Shown piece after piece: positions 18,915 through 27,586 of a stretch of DNA of 64,000 nucleotides. Position 1 is the stretch's first letter. The number at the start of each line of letters is the position of its first letter. The notes below the pieces were generated by a model. It saw only the letters and a list, made by a program, of their open reading frames with translations. It was not told where the DNA came from and did not search any database. Position numbers and translations under genes: made by a program. Origin of the DNA: Rhodothalassiaceae bacterium (lineage in GTDB: Bacteria; Pseudomonadota; Alphaproteobacteria; Sphingomonadales; Rhodothalassiaceae); the NCBI GenBank assembly GCA_026004935.1, contig BPKC01000001.1, forward strand, positions 1,279,491 through 1,343,490, given 5' to 3'.

Positions 18915-20257
18915 CGCCCGCCTCCCTTTTCGCCGTGGGCGCCATGTCCCTCATGGTCGGGGGCGCTCCCCGGACTCTGATCGGGCTTCTCATGGCCCTG
19001 CATGTCGTCGCCGGACATCTCGTGGCCGGCATCGCCGGGCAGCGGCATGCCGTCGCCGGGGGTCATGCGCAGGATGGTGCCGGCAAGGCCCGCCTCCGAA
19101 TCGATCAGGAACTGGCCGGAGGTGACCACGCGCTCGCCTTCTCGCAAGCCTTCCAGGATCTCGATCTTCTCGCCACTTTCGAGACCGGAGACCACTTGCG
19201 CCGGCCGGAAGCGGCCGCCGCCCAGCGCCAGGATCACGCGCTCGTTGCGCCCGGTGCGGATCAACGCCTCGCGCGGGATGACCAGCGCATCCGCCTTCGG
19301 CGTCGCGTGAATGGTGGCGAAGGCGTACATGTCGGGCTTCAGGGCCTCGTCCGGATTGGCGAAGACGAGGCGGACCTTCACCGTCCGGCTCTTCGGATCG
19401 ATGGTCGGATAGACGTAGTCCACGGTGCCGGCAAAGCGCCGCCCCGGCAGATAGGCGAGGGTGATCTCGGCCGTATCGCCGGCCCTCACCCAGGGCGCCT
19501 GATCCTCGAAGACGTCGACCAGCACCCACACCTGCTTCAGATCCGCGATGCTCATGATGGTCGTGGCGGGCGTGACATACATGCCCTCGGCGATGTTGAG
19601 CGCGACGATATAGCCGTCCTGCGGGGCGAAGATCTGGACCCGCTCGTCCGGGCGCCGCTCCCGTGCGAGCCGGCGGATCTGGGCCTTGCCGATGCCCAGT
19701 GCCGCAAGCCGCTCCTCCGCCGCCTCCACCAGCCGCTTCTGGCCGATGCCGAGCGCCTGGATGTACTGGACCTGGGCGTCCACGAGCTCGGGAGAGAACA
19801 GCTCGAGCAGAAGCTGATCCTTCCTCACCCGTTCGCCGGCGGCCTTGACCGCGAGCCGCTCGATCCAGCCGGCGGCGCGCACGTGCAGATGGCTGAGAAG
19901 ATTTTCATCCGGGGTGACGAGGCCGACCGTCTCGATGCGGCGGTGGAGGGTGGCGCGCTCGGCCGCCGCGGTGCGCACGCCGAGGTTCTGGACCACGGCA
20001 GGGTCGATCCGGACCGCCGTCTTGTCCGGCGGTTCCTCGCCCTCGTAGACCGGGATCAGATCCATGCCCATCGGCGACTTGCCGGGCTTGTCCGAACGGT
20101 AGCTCGGGTCCATCGGCGCGACCCAGTAGAGGATCCGGCGCTCCTTGGTGGCCGCCTTCTCGTCACCGCCGGAGCCCGTGATGCGGGCCAGCCACCAGCC
20201 GCCCGCCGCGCCGATCGCGAGGAGTGCCGCAAGGGTGAGCAGGGTGCGAGCCTTCAT
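18911..20257 (-). CDS. cusB: Copper efflux membrane fusion protein CusB
   Basis: 448 residues. An N-terminal membrane anchor (residues 5-25) is followed by a heavy-metal-binding domain (YWVAPMDPSYRSDKPG, then SPMGMDLIPVY), then the lipoyl and alpha-hairpin adaptor regions (RAAGWIERLAVKAAGERVRK; AQVQYIQALGIGQKRLVEAAEERL) and beta-barrel. The C-terminal 45 residues form a His/Met/Asp-rich tail (PGDAGHEMSGDDMQGHE, DHEGHGAHGEKG) likely to bind metal. It bridges CusA and the outer-membrane channel. One base overlaps the cusC stop (TGATG). Confidence 0.94.
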   Translation of the reverse strand: MKARTLLTLAALLAIGAAGGWWLARITGSGGDEKAATKERRILYWVAPMDPSYRSDKPGKSPMGMDLIPVYEGEEPPDKTAVRIDPAVVQNLGVRTAAAERATLHRRIETVGLVTPDENLLSHLHVRAAGWIERLAVKAAGERVRKDQLLLELFSPELVDAQVQYIQALGIGQKRLVEAAEERLAALGIGKAQIRRLARERRPDERVQIFAPQDGYIVALNIAEGMYVTPATTIMSIADLKQVWVLVDVFEDQAPWVRAGDTAEITLAYLPGRRFAGTVDYVYPTIDPKSRTVKVRLVFANPDEALKPDMYAFATIHATPKADALVIPREALIRTGRNERVILALGGGRFRPAQVVSGLESGEKIEILEGLREGERVVTSGQFLIDSEAGLAGTILRMTPGDGMPLPGDAGHEMSGDDMQGHEKPDQSPGSAPDHEGHGAHGEKGGGR

Positions 20258-21573
20258 CAGGAGTCTCCTTCAAGAAACAGCAGCTCGGCCTGGGTCCTGG
20301 CGCGCTCGACCTCGAGTTTGAGCGCGGTGATCTCGGCATCGAGCTCGGCGAGCCGCGCGCGGATGAGCTCGGCGAAGTCGATGACCGCCGAGCGGTAGGA
20401 GTTGAGCGCGGCCTCGGTGGTGTCGCCGGCGCGCACCGTCACCACCTCGCGGTAGAGCTTGGCCCGCTCGTTCAGCCGCTCCCAGTCGGCGGCGGCGCGA
20501 TCCAGGCGCTGGTTCAGCTCCTTGAGCAGCAGGTCGCGGTCGAGCCGGGCGGCGGAGCTTTGCGCCTTGGCGGCGGCCAGCCGGCGGTCCTGGCGTCTGC
20601 CGGTGAAGATCGGCAGGTCCATGATGACGCCGGCGCTCGCGAAATCCGTCTGGCCGCCGCCGCGCACGCCGTAGCCGACCTCGGCCGTAAAGGCGGGTTT
20701 GTACTGCTGGCGGGCGATCGCGATCTCGGCCTCGCGCATCTCGATCAGCGCATCGGCGACCAGCACCGACGGATGGCCGAGGAGGGCGGCGCGGATGCCC
20801 TCGATCGGCGAGGGCGTCGGCAGCACGGGCAGATTTCCGGGCATTCGGCGGGCGGCGCGCTCGGGGCCGATCCAGCGGGCGAGATCGGCGCGTGCGCGCG
20901 CGATCCGGCGGTCGATCTCGACGAGACGGTCGTCCAGCACCGCCAGCTCGAAGCGCGCGCGCAGCACGTCCTCGCTCGAGCCCTTGCCGGCGGCGAAGCT
21001 GCCCGATGCGACCGTCTCGAGCTCGGCCACGGCCTGCCGGCTTTCGGCGACGAAGCGGCGCGCATGGGACCAGTAGTAGAGGTCGAGCCAGGCCTGGCGG
21101 ATCGCCAGAACGAGCTGGCGGCGGGCGAGCGCCATGCGCGCGCGTTCGGCCGCGGCCTCCGCCTCGCGGCGCGCGCGGCTGTAATGGAGCGTGCGGCCGC
21201 GCGGGAAGGCCTGCTGCAACGCGATCTGGATCTGGGTCATCGGCGTGTCGCCGAGGCGGAAGCTGTCGACCGGAAAGTTCTGGAAGCGCAGCGCGAGCTT
21301 CGGATCGGGAAGCTGCGCGTCGGCAACCGCCTCCTCATCGCGCGCGCTCGCCCGCTCCGCAAAGCGCAGGATGCTGGGATCGTCGGCATCGAGACCGGCG
21401 CGCACCGCCTCATCAAGGGTGAGGGGCCGAAGATCTCCTTCCGGTTCGGCCGACACGCCGGTCCGGGGTGCGCAGACGAGAGCCAGCAGCACAAGCGCGG
21501 CACGGATGAAATGCGCGGGGAAACGATGGTGATTTCGCGGCCACCACCCCGTCTCAGCGGCAAAGCGGATCAT
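20257..21573 (-). CDS. cusC: TolC-family outer membrane channel of the Cus system
   Basis: 438 residues. A long signal sequence (FIRAALVLLALVCAPRTGVSA) precedes two outer-membrane efflux repeats rich in coiled-coil heptads: LTLDEAVRAGLDADDPSILR, QIQIALQQAFPRGRTLHYSRARREAEAAAERAR-type helices, and the second half with FASAGVIMDLPIFTGRRQDRRLAAAKAQ. TolC homotrimers form the exit duct. Overlap with cusB and position mark it as the operon's channel. Sequence does not prove copper specificity; it could also serve other exporters. Confidence 0.88.
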   Translation of the reverse strand: MIRFAAETGWWPRNHHRFPAHFIRAALVLLALVCAPRTGVSAEPEGDLRPLTLDEAVRAGLDADDPSILRFAERASARDEEAVADAQLPDPKLALRFQNFPVDSFRLGDTPMTQIQIALQQAFPRGRTLHYSRARREAEAAAERARMALARRQLVLAIRQAWLDLYYWSHARRFVAESRQAVAELETVASGSFAAGKGSSEDVLRARFELAVLDDRLVEIDRRIARARADLARWIGPERAARRMPGNLPVLPTPSPIEGIRAALLGHPSVLVADALIEMREAEIAIARQQYKPAFTAEVGYGVRGGGQTDFASAGVIMDLPIFTGRRQDRRLAAAKAQSSAARLDRDLLLKELNQRLDRAAADWERLNERAKLYREVVTVRAGDTTEAALNSYRSAVIDFAELIRARLAELDAEITALKLEVERARTQAELLFLEGDS

Positions 21574-21676
21574 GAGAAGAAGTCCGTCCTGTCTGTCCTG
21601 TCACCATGAGCGCGGGACGGTCGACGCCCCGCACGGCGCGCATCCGGCGGGCGCGGGCGGCCCGCCGGCGGTCGTC

Positions 21677-22099
21677 TCAGACGGGGGAGGGACGGGGAGG
21701 GGCGGGAGCCGGGGGCTCGGCATGGGCGGCCGGCCGGCGCATGCCGCCCGGGCCCGGAAGGGAGCCGCAGTCTTGCGCGGACGCGCAGGCGGGGGCGGTC
21801 GCCATCACGGCACCGCAGCAGGCCGTGCCCGCTCCGCCGCCGCAGCAGGAGGGCATCGACCCGTGCCGCTGCCCGGCGCAGGCGGCGCTCGGCGCAGCGG
21901 CCGCGGCCGACGTCGGCGATCCGCCGGCACAGGCGGCCTCCTGCGCCATGGACGCATCATGCGGGGATCCGGAATGCGCGAAGGCCGGCCGGTCCACCAC
22001 GGCCCAGGCCACCACGGCCAGCACCGCAAGGATCAGGGGCGCGAGCTTGCAGTCCGCACCCCGCCCGTGGCCGATTCGCGATGGATGAGTCCGGATCAT
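21677..22099 (-). CDS. Small exported Cys/His/Met-rich protein, probable copper-linked
   Basis: 140 residues from the ATG at 22099; an in-frame start at 22132 adds 11 residues. A hydrophobic segment (LAPLILAVLAVVAWAVV) with an Ala-rich cleavage-like site (DRPAFAHSG) points to export. The mature part is low-complexity with about ten Cys plus His and Met (HGSMPSCCGGGAGTACCG, ACASAQDCG), suited to binding soft metals, then a Pro/Ala tail. I do not recognise a family; it resembles the small metal-binding proteins that head copper operons. It lies 103 bases upstream of cusC on the same strand. Low complexity in GC-rich DNA means it could be spurious, but the signal peptide and context argue for it. 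Confidence 0.55.
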   Translation of the reverse strand: MIRTHPSRIGHGRGADCKLAPLILAVLAVVAWAVVDRPAFAHSGSPHDASMAQEAACAGGSPTSAAAAAPSAACAGQRHGSMPSCCGGGAGTACCGAVMATAPACASAQDCGSLPGPGGMRRPAAHAEPPAPAPPRPSPV

Positions 22100-22142
22100 C
22101 CCATGAGCCGTTCGTTCGCGCCCGCTCCGCAAGCGGCATCCG

Positions 22143-22173
22143 ATACACTACAGGGGTATGCGGAATCCGTCAA
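22143..22173 (-). promoter_or_regulatory. Candidate promoter and CsoR-like operator for the Cus operon
   Basis: On the minus strand TTGACG (22168-22173), 17 bases, then TAGTGT (22145-22150). Overlapping the -10 is an imperfect dyad ATACCCCTGTAGTGTAT (22143-22159). Copper-sensing CsoR repressors bind dyads with TACCCC/GGGGTA-type halves, and one half here matches well. Found by eye; no csoR gene is in the window. Confidence 0.4.
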
Positions 22174-22226
22174 GCGCTATTCGATGCCGTCTCCGGCGGC
22201 GAAGCAGCACAGCCTCACCCGCCGGC

Positions 22227-23465
22227 TCACCCGAAGGCCAAAGGCATCCGCATGGGCCCCGCGATCGCGGGTTTCGGGTTCCAGACGATCCTCTCCTCCA
22301 CCACCCGCGGCGGGCGGGGAAGAGTCAGCAGTGCCTCGATCAGCGCCGTGGCATGAATGCGGGCGAGCGCCGCGCCCAGGCAGTGATGGTGGCCGCGGCC
22401 GAAGGCGAGATGCGGGTTGGGATCGCGCGCCGGATCGAAGCGGTCGGGGGCGGGAAAGACTTCCGGGTCGCGGTTGGCGACGGCGATCCCTGCGATCACG
22501 ACCCGAGCGCGCGGAATGCGGAGCGGGCCGAGGGACAGGTCCGCGGCGGCGACGCGCACCATCATCGCCACCGAGCCGTCGAGCCGCAGGCTTTCCTCCA
22601 CGAAGCCGGGCAGCAGCGACGGGTCGGCGCGCAGCCGCGCCCGGATGTCGGCGTCCTCGAGCAGGCGCCGCACGAGGGCGGCATAGAAGGTCGGGCCCGT
22701 ATCGAGGCCGTTGACGAGCAGCAGCAGGCACTGGCCGGCGAATTCCTCCGCCGAGGCGATCTCCCCGGCATCTTCCGCCGCAAGCAGGGCGTCGTAGAGG
22801 TCGCCGTCGCCGCCCGCCGCGGGCCTTCGCGCGCGCCGGCGGGCCCGCTCCTCATCGGGAAAGGCGCGGAAGGCGGCGAGCGTCGCCTCCACCTCGGCCC
22901 GCTCCTCTCCTTCCAGCCTGAACCGCATGATCTGATCGGCGAGCAGACGCGCCCAGCGGTGAAGCATGGCCGGGTCCGCCGCCTGCCAGCCGAGCAGCCG
23001 CCGGCTGGTGGCGAGCACGAGCGGCTCGGCCACTTCCGAGACGAACTCGACCTCGGCCCTGTCCGCGAGCAGGTCCGCAAACCGGGCCGTGAGCGAGCGG
23101 CGGATGTCGTCCGCCAGGGCGCGCAGGCGCCGCGCCGTGAAGAAGCGCGCAAGGATGCGGCGCAGGCGGGTGTGCGCCGGCGGATCATGCATGACGAGCG
23201 AGGCGCGCATGAGATCGTCGAGCTCGGGCAGGCCGGAGACCGTCACGGGGAAGGGGATCCGCGCGACATCGATGGTCGCGTCCGGGTGCACGGCGAGCGC
23301 GGCCGCGGCGGCGTGGGCGCGCAGGAAGACCACATTGTCGCCGACCGGGAAGCCGGGTGGCATCGCGGCATGCAGCGCGCGCGCGAGATCCGCGAGCGCC
23401 GGACCCCTCTGGTCATGGCCGAGCAGGAACCGCCGGCAGCGCGTCATCAGCGCGTGCGGCGTCAT
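22227..23465 (-). CDS. Cytochrome P450, probable RiPP tailoring enzyme
   Basis: 412 residues from the ATG at 23465, which overlaps the stop of the SagB-type gene (ATGA). Soluble class I bacterial P450: I-helix NGLDTGPTF near 252-260 (the usual acidic/Thr pair as Asp255-Thr256), K-helix ESLR (Glu291, Arg294), and heme loop FGRGHHHCLGAALAR with ligand Cys362 (F-x-x-G-x-H-x-C-x-G). No membrane anchor. It needs ferredoxin and ferredoxin reductase partners, not encoded here. Tight coupling to the azoline dehydrogenase suggests it hydroxylates, crosslinks or otherwise oxidises the modified peptide; the reaction is inferred from context only. Confidence 0.93.
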   Translation of the reverse strand: MTPHALMTRCRRFLLGHDQRGPALADLARALHAAMPPGFPVGDNVVFLRAHAAAAALAVHPDATIDVARIPFPVTVSGLPELDDLMRASLVMHDPPAHTRLRRILARFFTARRLRALADDIRRSLTARFADLLADRAEVEFVSEVAEPLVLATSRRLLGWQAADPAMLHRWARLLADQIMRFRLEGEERAEVEATLAAFRAFPDEERARRRARRPAAGGDGDLYDALLAAEDAGEIASAEEFAGQCLLLLVNGLDTGPTFYAALVRRLLEDADIRARLRADPSLLPGFVEESLRLDGSVAMMVRVAAADLSLGPLRIPRARVVIAGIAVANRDPEVFPAPDRFDPARDPNPHLAFGRGHHHCLGAALARIHATALIEALLTLPRPPRVVEERIVWNPKPAIAGPMRMPLAFG

Positions 23466-24931
23466 CCGGGTGATCCCTCGGCGTCCCGGGGCAGGCTGGA
23501 GAGCATGAACTCCCCGATCGGCGACTCGGCCACGGGGTCGAGCCCGTAGGCGCGGGCGACGAGCTCCGTATCGCCGGCGCCCAGCCCGCAGGGAGCGAGC
23601 CCTTCCACCGTCGCCGCCAGATAGAAGGCATGATAGAGCACGCCGGCATGCTTCAGGGCGACCGACCAGGCCAGGCCCCGGTATTTCCACATGAGCCTGC
23701 GCATCCGCGCCGCCAGGTGAATGACGATCTGGGGCCGCACCGTCCGGGCTGCCGACTGCCAGGCGACCGTCACCAGGCTGTCGATGAGGTCGCCATCGTC
23801 GCCCACCCGCTCCAGACGGTGGTGAAGCGGGTCATAGTGGTAGAGACCGCGCGCCAGCCCCTCGCAGGCGTGCACCGTCAGATAGATCTCGATCTCGTAG
23901 GCCGCTCCGCCCGATGGATAGGGCCGCATGCTGGCCTCGTAATAGAGCTCGCGCTCGTCGTCGGGCGGCACGAGCGTGATGACCCGCGCCGTGCGGGCGA
24001 GGAAGGCGCCGAGCTGCGCCAGCGTGATCGGCCGCTCGCCCCGCACCCGGTGCGAGCGCCGCGCCTCCACCACCGCCTGGAAGGCGGGATCGCCGCGGCA
24101 CAGGGCCGCGATGTCGGGCATGGGAAGGGTGATCAGGTCGGCCGGATCATGCGCGATCGGCGGTTTGACCGCGGGCAGCGGCCCGACCACGCCGCGCCCC
24201 GGAAAGCTCGCGCCGACCGGATTATCATGGCCGCCGCTGCGGCTGCGCCGGAAATGCAGGGCGTCGTGGAAGTCCCAGAAGCGCCGGTCCGGGTCGCGGT
24301 CCTCGGGCAGCAGACCGTCGCCATCCACCGCATCCGCAAGCCCGGCCGCCACGAGCCAGCCCAGCAGCCGGCGCATGACCGGATCCGAAAGCGCCTCGGT
24401 CCGCAGCGTTTCCGCCATCAGCCGCGTGACGAGAGCGCCGGCGGCGGGCGATTCCAGGCCGATGCGCCAGCGCGACCAGGGCGATTCCAGCACTGCCCGG
24501 CCCTCGTGGCGGGCGATGAAGGCGAAGCGCGACAGCCGCACCGGCGCATCCGGGCGCATGGACGCGTCGGCTGCGGGAACCGGCGGCAGCATGACCTCGC
24601 GCGTGGCATGGAGGGTGCCGTCCTCGTCTTCCAGCACCTCCATCAGGCAGGCGAGCGCGTGGAGTCTGTGAAAGACATGGAGCACGCCCGCGACATCCGC
24701 GGCCCCGCCACCGTCTGCGGTGACGGCGGCCGCGAGCGCGTCGGCATGGGCAGGCTCGCTCGCAAGGCCAAGGAGGGCCGCGGCCGCCGCAGGGCCGAAT
24801 GCGCCGAGCCCCCAGCGCTGCTCTCCGCGTGCGAGGACGAGCCGCCGGGTGCCCTGCGCGCCGGGTTCCGCAACGAGCCGCAGGCCGTGTCGCAGCCGCC
24901 AGCGCGGCGGCGGCGGGGTCTGCTCGTCCAT
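23462..24931 (-). CDS. SagB/McbC-type FMN azoline dehydrogenase
   Basis: 489 residues. The C-terminal domain (about 285-489) is nitroreductase-like: VVEARRSHRVRGERPITLAQLG at its start (Arg pair for FMN phosphate), SMRPYPSGGAAYEIEIYLTV, and MWKYRGLAWSVALKHAGVLYH-type helix with Lys416-Tyr417, the pair essential in McbC-type enzymes. It should oxidise azolines made by the YcaO enzyme to azoles (thiazole/oxazole) with FMN and O2. Residues 1-280 form an extension without a motif I know, perhaps a peptide-binding or degenerate second domain. It lies 41 bases after the YcaO gene and overlaps the P450 start. Confidence 0.9.
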   Translation of the reverse strand: MDEQTPPPPRWRLRHGLRLVAEPGAQGTRRLVLARGEQRWGLGAFGPAAAAALLGLASEPAHADALAAAVTADGGGAADVAGVLHVFHRLHALACLMEVLEDEDGTLHATREVMLPPVPAADASMRPDAPVRLSRFAFIARHEGRAVLESPWSRWRIGLESPAAGALVTRLMAETLRTEALSDPVMRRLLGWLVAAGLADAVDGDGLLPEDRDPDRRFWDFHDALHFRRSRSGGHDNPVGASFPGRGVVGPLPAVKPPIAHDPADLITLPMPDIAALCRGDPAFQAVVEARRSHRVRGERPITLAQLGAFLARTARVITLVPPDDERELYYEASMRPYPSGGAAYEIEIYLTVHACEGLARGLYHYDPLHHRLERVGDDGDLIDSLVTVAWQSAARTVRPQIVIHLAARMRRLMWKYRGLAWSVALKHAGVLYHAFYLAATVEGLAPCGLGAGDTELVARAYGLDPVAESPIGEFMLSSLPRDAEGSPG

Positions 24932-24972
24932 CGTCCTGTGGTCTCCAAGGCCTTGCGCCCGGCGCGCGGGCG

Positions 24973-27384
24973 TCAGATGAACATGGGAATGAGGTTCAGT
25001 TCCTCTTCCCGCAGCGGCGCGCCCAACCAGCCGAGCGCGACCGGCACGTCATAGAGCCGGCCCGGCGCAAAGCGCGCCCAGAAGTGCCGCATGCCCGGGA
25101 CGATGACCTTGACGACGGGCAGCCCGATGTCGGGCCGCGTCTGGTCCACGACAAGCATTTCCATGCCGCGCTCATCCACGAGTCGCAGGCAGGTCCGGAC
25201 GTCTTCGGCGATGTCCGGCTGCGAGAGGTCCGCATGGTCCTCCCGGCGCCGGGCGGGACTGTCCGCTGCCGGCGCGAGATGAGGATGCTCGGCCAGCCGC
25301 CCCGTCTGCCACCAGCGCACCGAATCCGGATCGTCGAAGGCGTAGGAGCCGCTGCCGTCCGCCGGCATGTGCAGCACCGCCGGCAGGAACTGCGCCATCT
25401 CGCTGACCGCCCGGGTGAGCGCGATCTGCGGGTCGAAATGCGCGCCGAAGGCGAACACGATGTCTTCGGCCGGCTTGTCCTTGCGGCGCGTGACGGCCGC
25501 CATCACCGGGATGCCGAACTCATGGGTCAGATCGAGCACCCAGAAGCTGCGGTGGTGGCGCTCCAGAAAGGCGGCCATCTCGTCGATGTAGGGCAGATCG
25601 AAGCTCGAGAGATCGACGGCCGGGCGCGGGATCCGGTTGTACCACCACACGGCGACCGCATCGCGTTCGACGAGCTCGAAGAAGCCCTGGAGGACCGCCT
25701 CCTCGATCGTGTTGCCGGCCGCGCAGCCGTTGGAATCGGCGGTGCAGAAGCGGCCGCCCTCGGGATGGCCGTAGTAGAGGTAGCTGGAGGGCAGATATTT
25801 CTGGCGTGCCTCGCTGAGCGACCAGACCGGCGACCAGTCCAGCTCGGCCTCCTCGTCGAAGGGCTCCGGCACATACTGGAAGGGCGAGCCGCGCCGGCAC
25901 CAGGCGGCGCGCTCGGCATACTGCCGGTCGCTGAAGAGCATGCAGTTGCGCGGGTCGATCGCTGCGCCTTCCGGGAAGTCCACGAAGCGGGCGCGCCGGC
26001 GCGGCTCCTCGCCCATGAAGACGCCGGAATAGCGCTCGAGTGCTTCGGCGAGACCGCTGGCGCGCGCCTGGGCATCCGTCATGCCCTTGCCGGCGCTCTT
26101 GGAACGCAGGCCCGCCTTCAGTCCCGCAAGGCCGGGCCGGTGGACGGCGAAGTTCTCGCCCGCGACATAGTTGTGGACGGGCACGGGCCCGGCATCCGCC
26201 GCCGGGTCGGGCATCACGTCGTCGCAACCGGTTCCGCTCGCTGCGGGGGCGAAGGTCGCACCCGTGGCGCGGGCGGGCCCGCCGCGCGCATCATCGATGC
26301 GCTGCAGGAAGGAGACGGCTCCGGTCACGGGGCTGACATGGTGGCGCCATCGCCGCCAGGTCTCTTCCGGATCATGGACGCGATGGCCGCCGTCCGCGGT
26401 AAAGCGTTTGGGGGTCGGCCGCAGCCGGATCGGGCGCGGCGCAAGCGAGCGCCTGCCGCCGTCTCCGCAGGCCGGGCATTGCGGCCGGCGGACGAGGTGA
26501 TGATGCCGGCGGCTGCCGGCGGCGACATCGACGGTCGTGACATGGGCGAGGGCGTCACGCCCGTCCTTCCGGCTCGCGCGGAGAGCGGCCAGCATGCCGG
26601 CGATCTCGGCCAGGCAGAAGGCGAGGCTCTCCGGAGTCCAGCGGCGCGCGGGCACAAGCGGCATTTCGCGGCCCAGCGAGCGGGCGACATGCCATTCGAC
26701 CTCCCGGTTGCGCACGAGCCGCTGGGCAAGGCAGTGCCAGCAGCCGCCGGGCTTGTCGCGCGCGATTCCGAAGACGGGGCCGAACCAGGCGATGCCGCCC
26801 ACCGGCTGGGCCAGCAGCCAGGGCCGGCCGAGCGCACGCATGCGCCGGTCGATCGCGCCCAGCGCGGGCCTGAGATAGTCGTCGGTGAGCACGACGAGCC
26901 GGGCATCGGCCGCCTCCACCGCCTGCGTGTCCGTGATGAATTGGATCCGCAGTCCCTGCGATCCCGCGGAGGCGGCCATCGCATCCGGATCGATGCCACC
27001 GACGAGCAGCAGGTCGCAGGCCGCGCCGTCCGGGGGCCGGGCGGCGGGTTGCGGGATCACCGGGCGTTCGGCCACAGGCGCGAGGGCGGCTAGGAAGAGC
27101 TCGGCCGGCGCGGGCGGCTCTTCCCGGCTTTCAAGAAAGCCTTTCGCGCGCAGCTCCTCGAAGGCGAAGTAGCCTTCGGCCGCCGACAGGCCGCGCTCCC
27201 TCAGCCGCGAGACGACCGCATCCGGATCACCCGTGCCCAGCTCCTGCCAGCACTCGACGAAGAGCCGCGCCCGCCGCTGCGCGATCACCCGGTGCTCGCG
27301 CGCGCTGAACAGATAGAGCGCATCATCGGGCACCGGAACCAGCGTCCAGCGCGGGTGGGGGTGGAAGCCGGCTTTCGGGGACAT
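24973..27384 (-). CDS. Fused ThiF-like/YcaO azoline cyclodehydratase (TOMM)
   Basis: 803 residues from the ATG at 27384 (a TTG at 27420 would add 12). N-terminal about 1-100 looks like a winged-helix RiPP recognition element for the leader; about 120-310 is an E1/ThiF-like domain with a zinc tetrathiolate (Cys215-x2-Cys218, Cys303-x2-Cys306); about 340-803 is YcaO. ATP-site motifs: SAGKGMTDAQARASGLAEAL with ERYSG after it, and EEAVLQGFFELVERDA. It should use ATP to cyclise Cys, Ser or Thr of the precursor core to thiazoline/oxazoline. The C-terminus ends NLIPMFI rather than the Pro-rich PxPxP tail of many azoline YcaOs. Located 202 bases after the precursor gene. Confidence 0.93.
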   Translation of the reverse strand: MSPKAGFHPHPRWTLVPVPDDALYLFSAREHRVIAQRRARLFVECWQELGTGDPDAVVSRLRERGLSAAEGYFAFEELRAKGFLESREEPPAPAELFLAALAPVAERPVIPQPAARPPDGAACDLLLVGGIDPDAMAASAGSQGLRIQFITDTQAVEAADARLVVLTDDYLRPALGAIDRRMRALGRPWLLAQPVGGIAWFGPVFGIARDKPGGCWHCLAQRLVRNREVEWHVARSLGREMPLVPARRWTPESLAFCLAEIAGMLAALRASRKDGRDALAHVTTVDVAAGSRRHHHLVRRPQCPACGDGGRRSLAPRPIRLRPTPKRFTADGGHRVHDPEETWRRWRHHVSPVTGAVSFLQRIDDARGGPARATGATFAPAASGTGCDDVMPDPAADAGPVPVHNYVAGENFAVHRPGLAGLKAGLRSKSAGKGMTDAQARASGLAEALERYSGVFMGEEPRRRARFVDFPEGAAIDPRNCMLFSDRQYAERAAWCRRGSPFQYVPEPFDEEAELDWSPVWSLSEARQKYLPSSYLYYGHPEGGRFCTADSNGCAAGNTIEEAVLQGFFELVERDAVAVWWYNRIPRPAVDLSSFDLPYIDEMAAFLERHHRSFWVLDLTHEFGIPVMAAVTRRKDKPAEDIVFAFGAHFDPQIALTRAVSEMAQFLPAVLHMPADGSGSYAFDDPDSVRWWQTGRLAEHPHLAPAADSPARRREDHADLSQPDIAEDVRTCLRLVDERGMEMLVVDQTRPDIGLPVVKVIVPGMRHFWARFAPGRLYDVPVALGWLGAPLREEELNLIPMFI

Positions 27385-27539
27385 GCGGAGGATCCGAACT
27401 CCATGGGGAGCGAGGTGCAACGAAAGCGGCCGTGATCAGCCCATCTCAGGCGCGACGACGATTGACCCCGCCCGACGTGATTAGTCGCCTGTCGACATGC
27501 TCACTAGACTGGCCACCCGGATGCAGAGGCGGCGCGAAG

Positions 27540-27582
27540 GCGCACCGCACCTCCGGAATCTCGGCCACGATGCGGCAGGCGC
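27540..27582 (-). other. Stem-loop just after the precursor gene
   Basis: GCGC (27579-27582) pairs with GCGC (27540-27543), and TGCGG/CCGCA (27571-27575 with 27545-27549), leaving a large loop with a further GGCC/GG element. It begins 4 bases after the precursor stop. No T-run follows, so it is not a standard terminator; it could stabilise or attenuate the transcript so that precursor exceeds enzyme. Confidence 0.35.
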
Positions 27583-27586
27583 TCAC

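Noticed and set aside
16353..18980. Plus-strand open frame of 875 codons opposite cusA
   Set aside because: It is His/Asp/Arg-rich antisense shadow of a perfectly conserved RND pump gene in GC-rich DNA.
24799..27093. Plus-strand 764-codon frame opposite the YcaO gene
   Set aside because: Antisense shadow; the YcaO frame has all expected motifs.
27385..27586. Second small precursor between the core peptide gene and YcaO
   Set aside because: The minus strand has only very short frames there, and none has a leader or Gly-Gly site.
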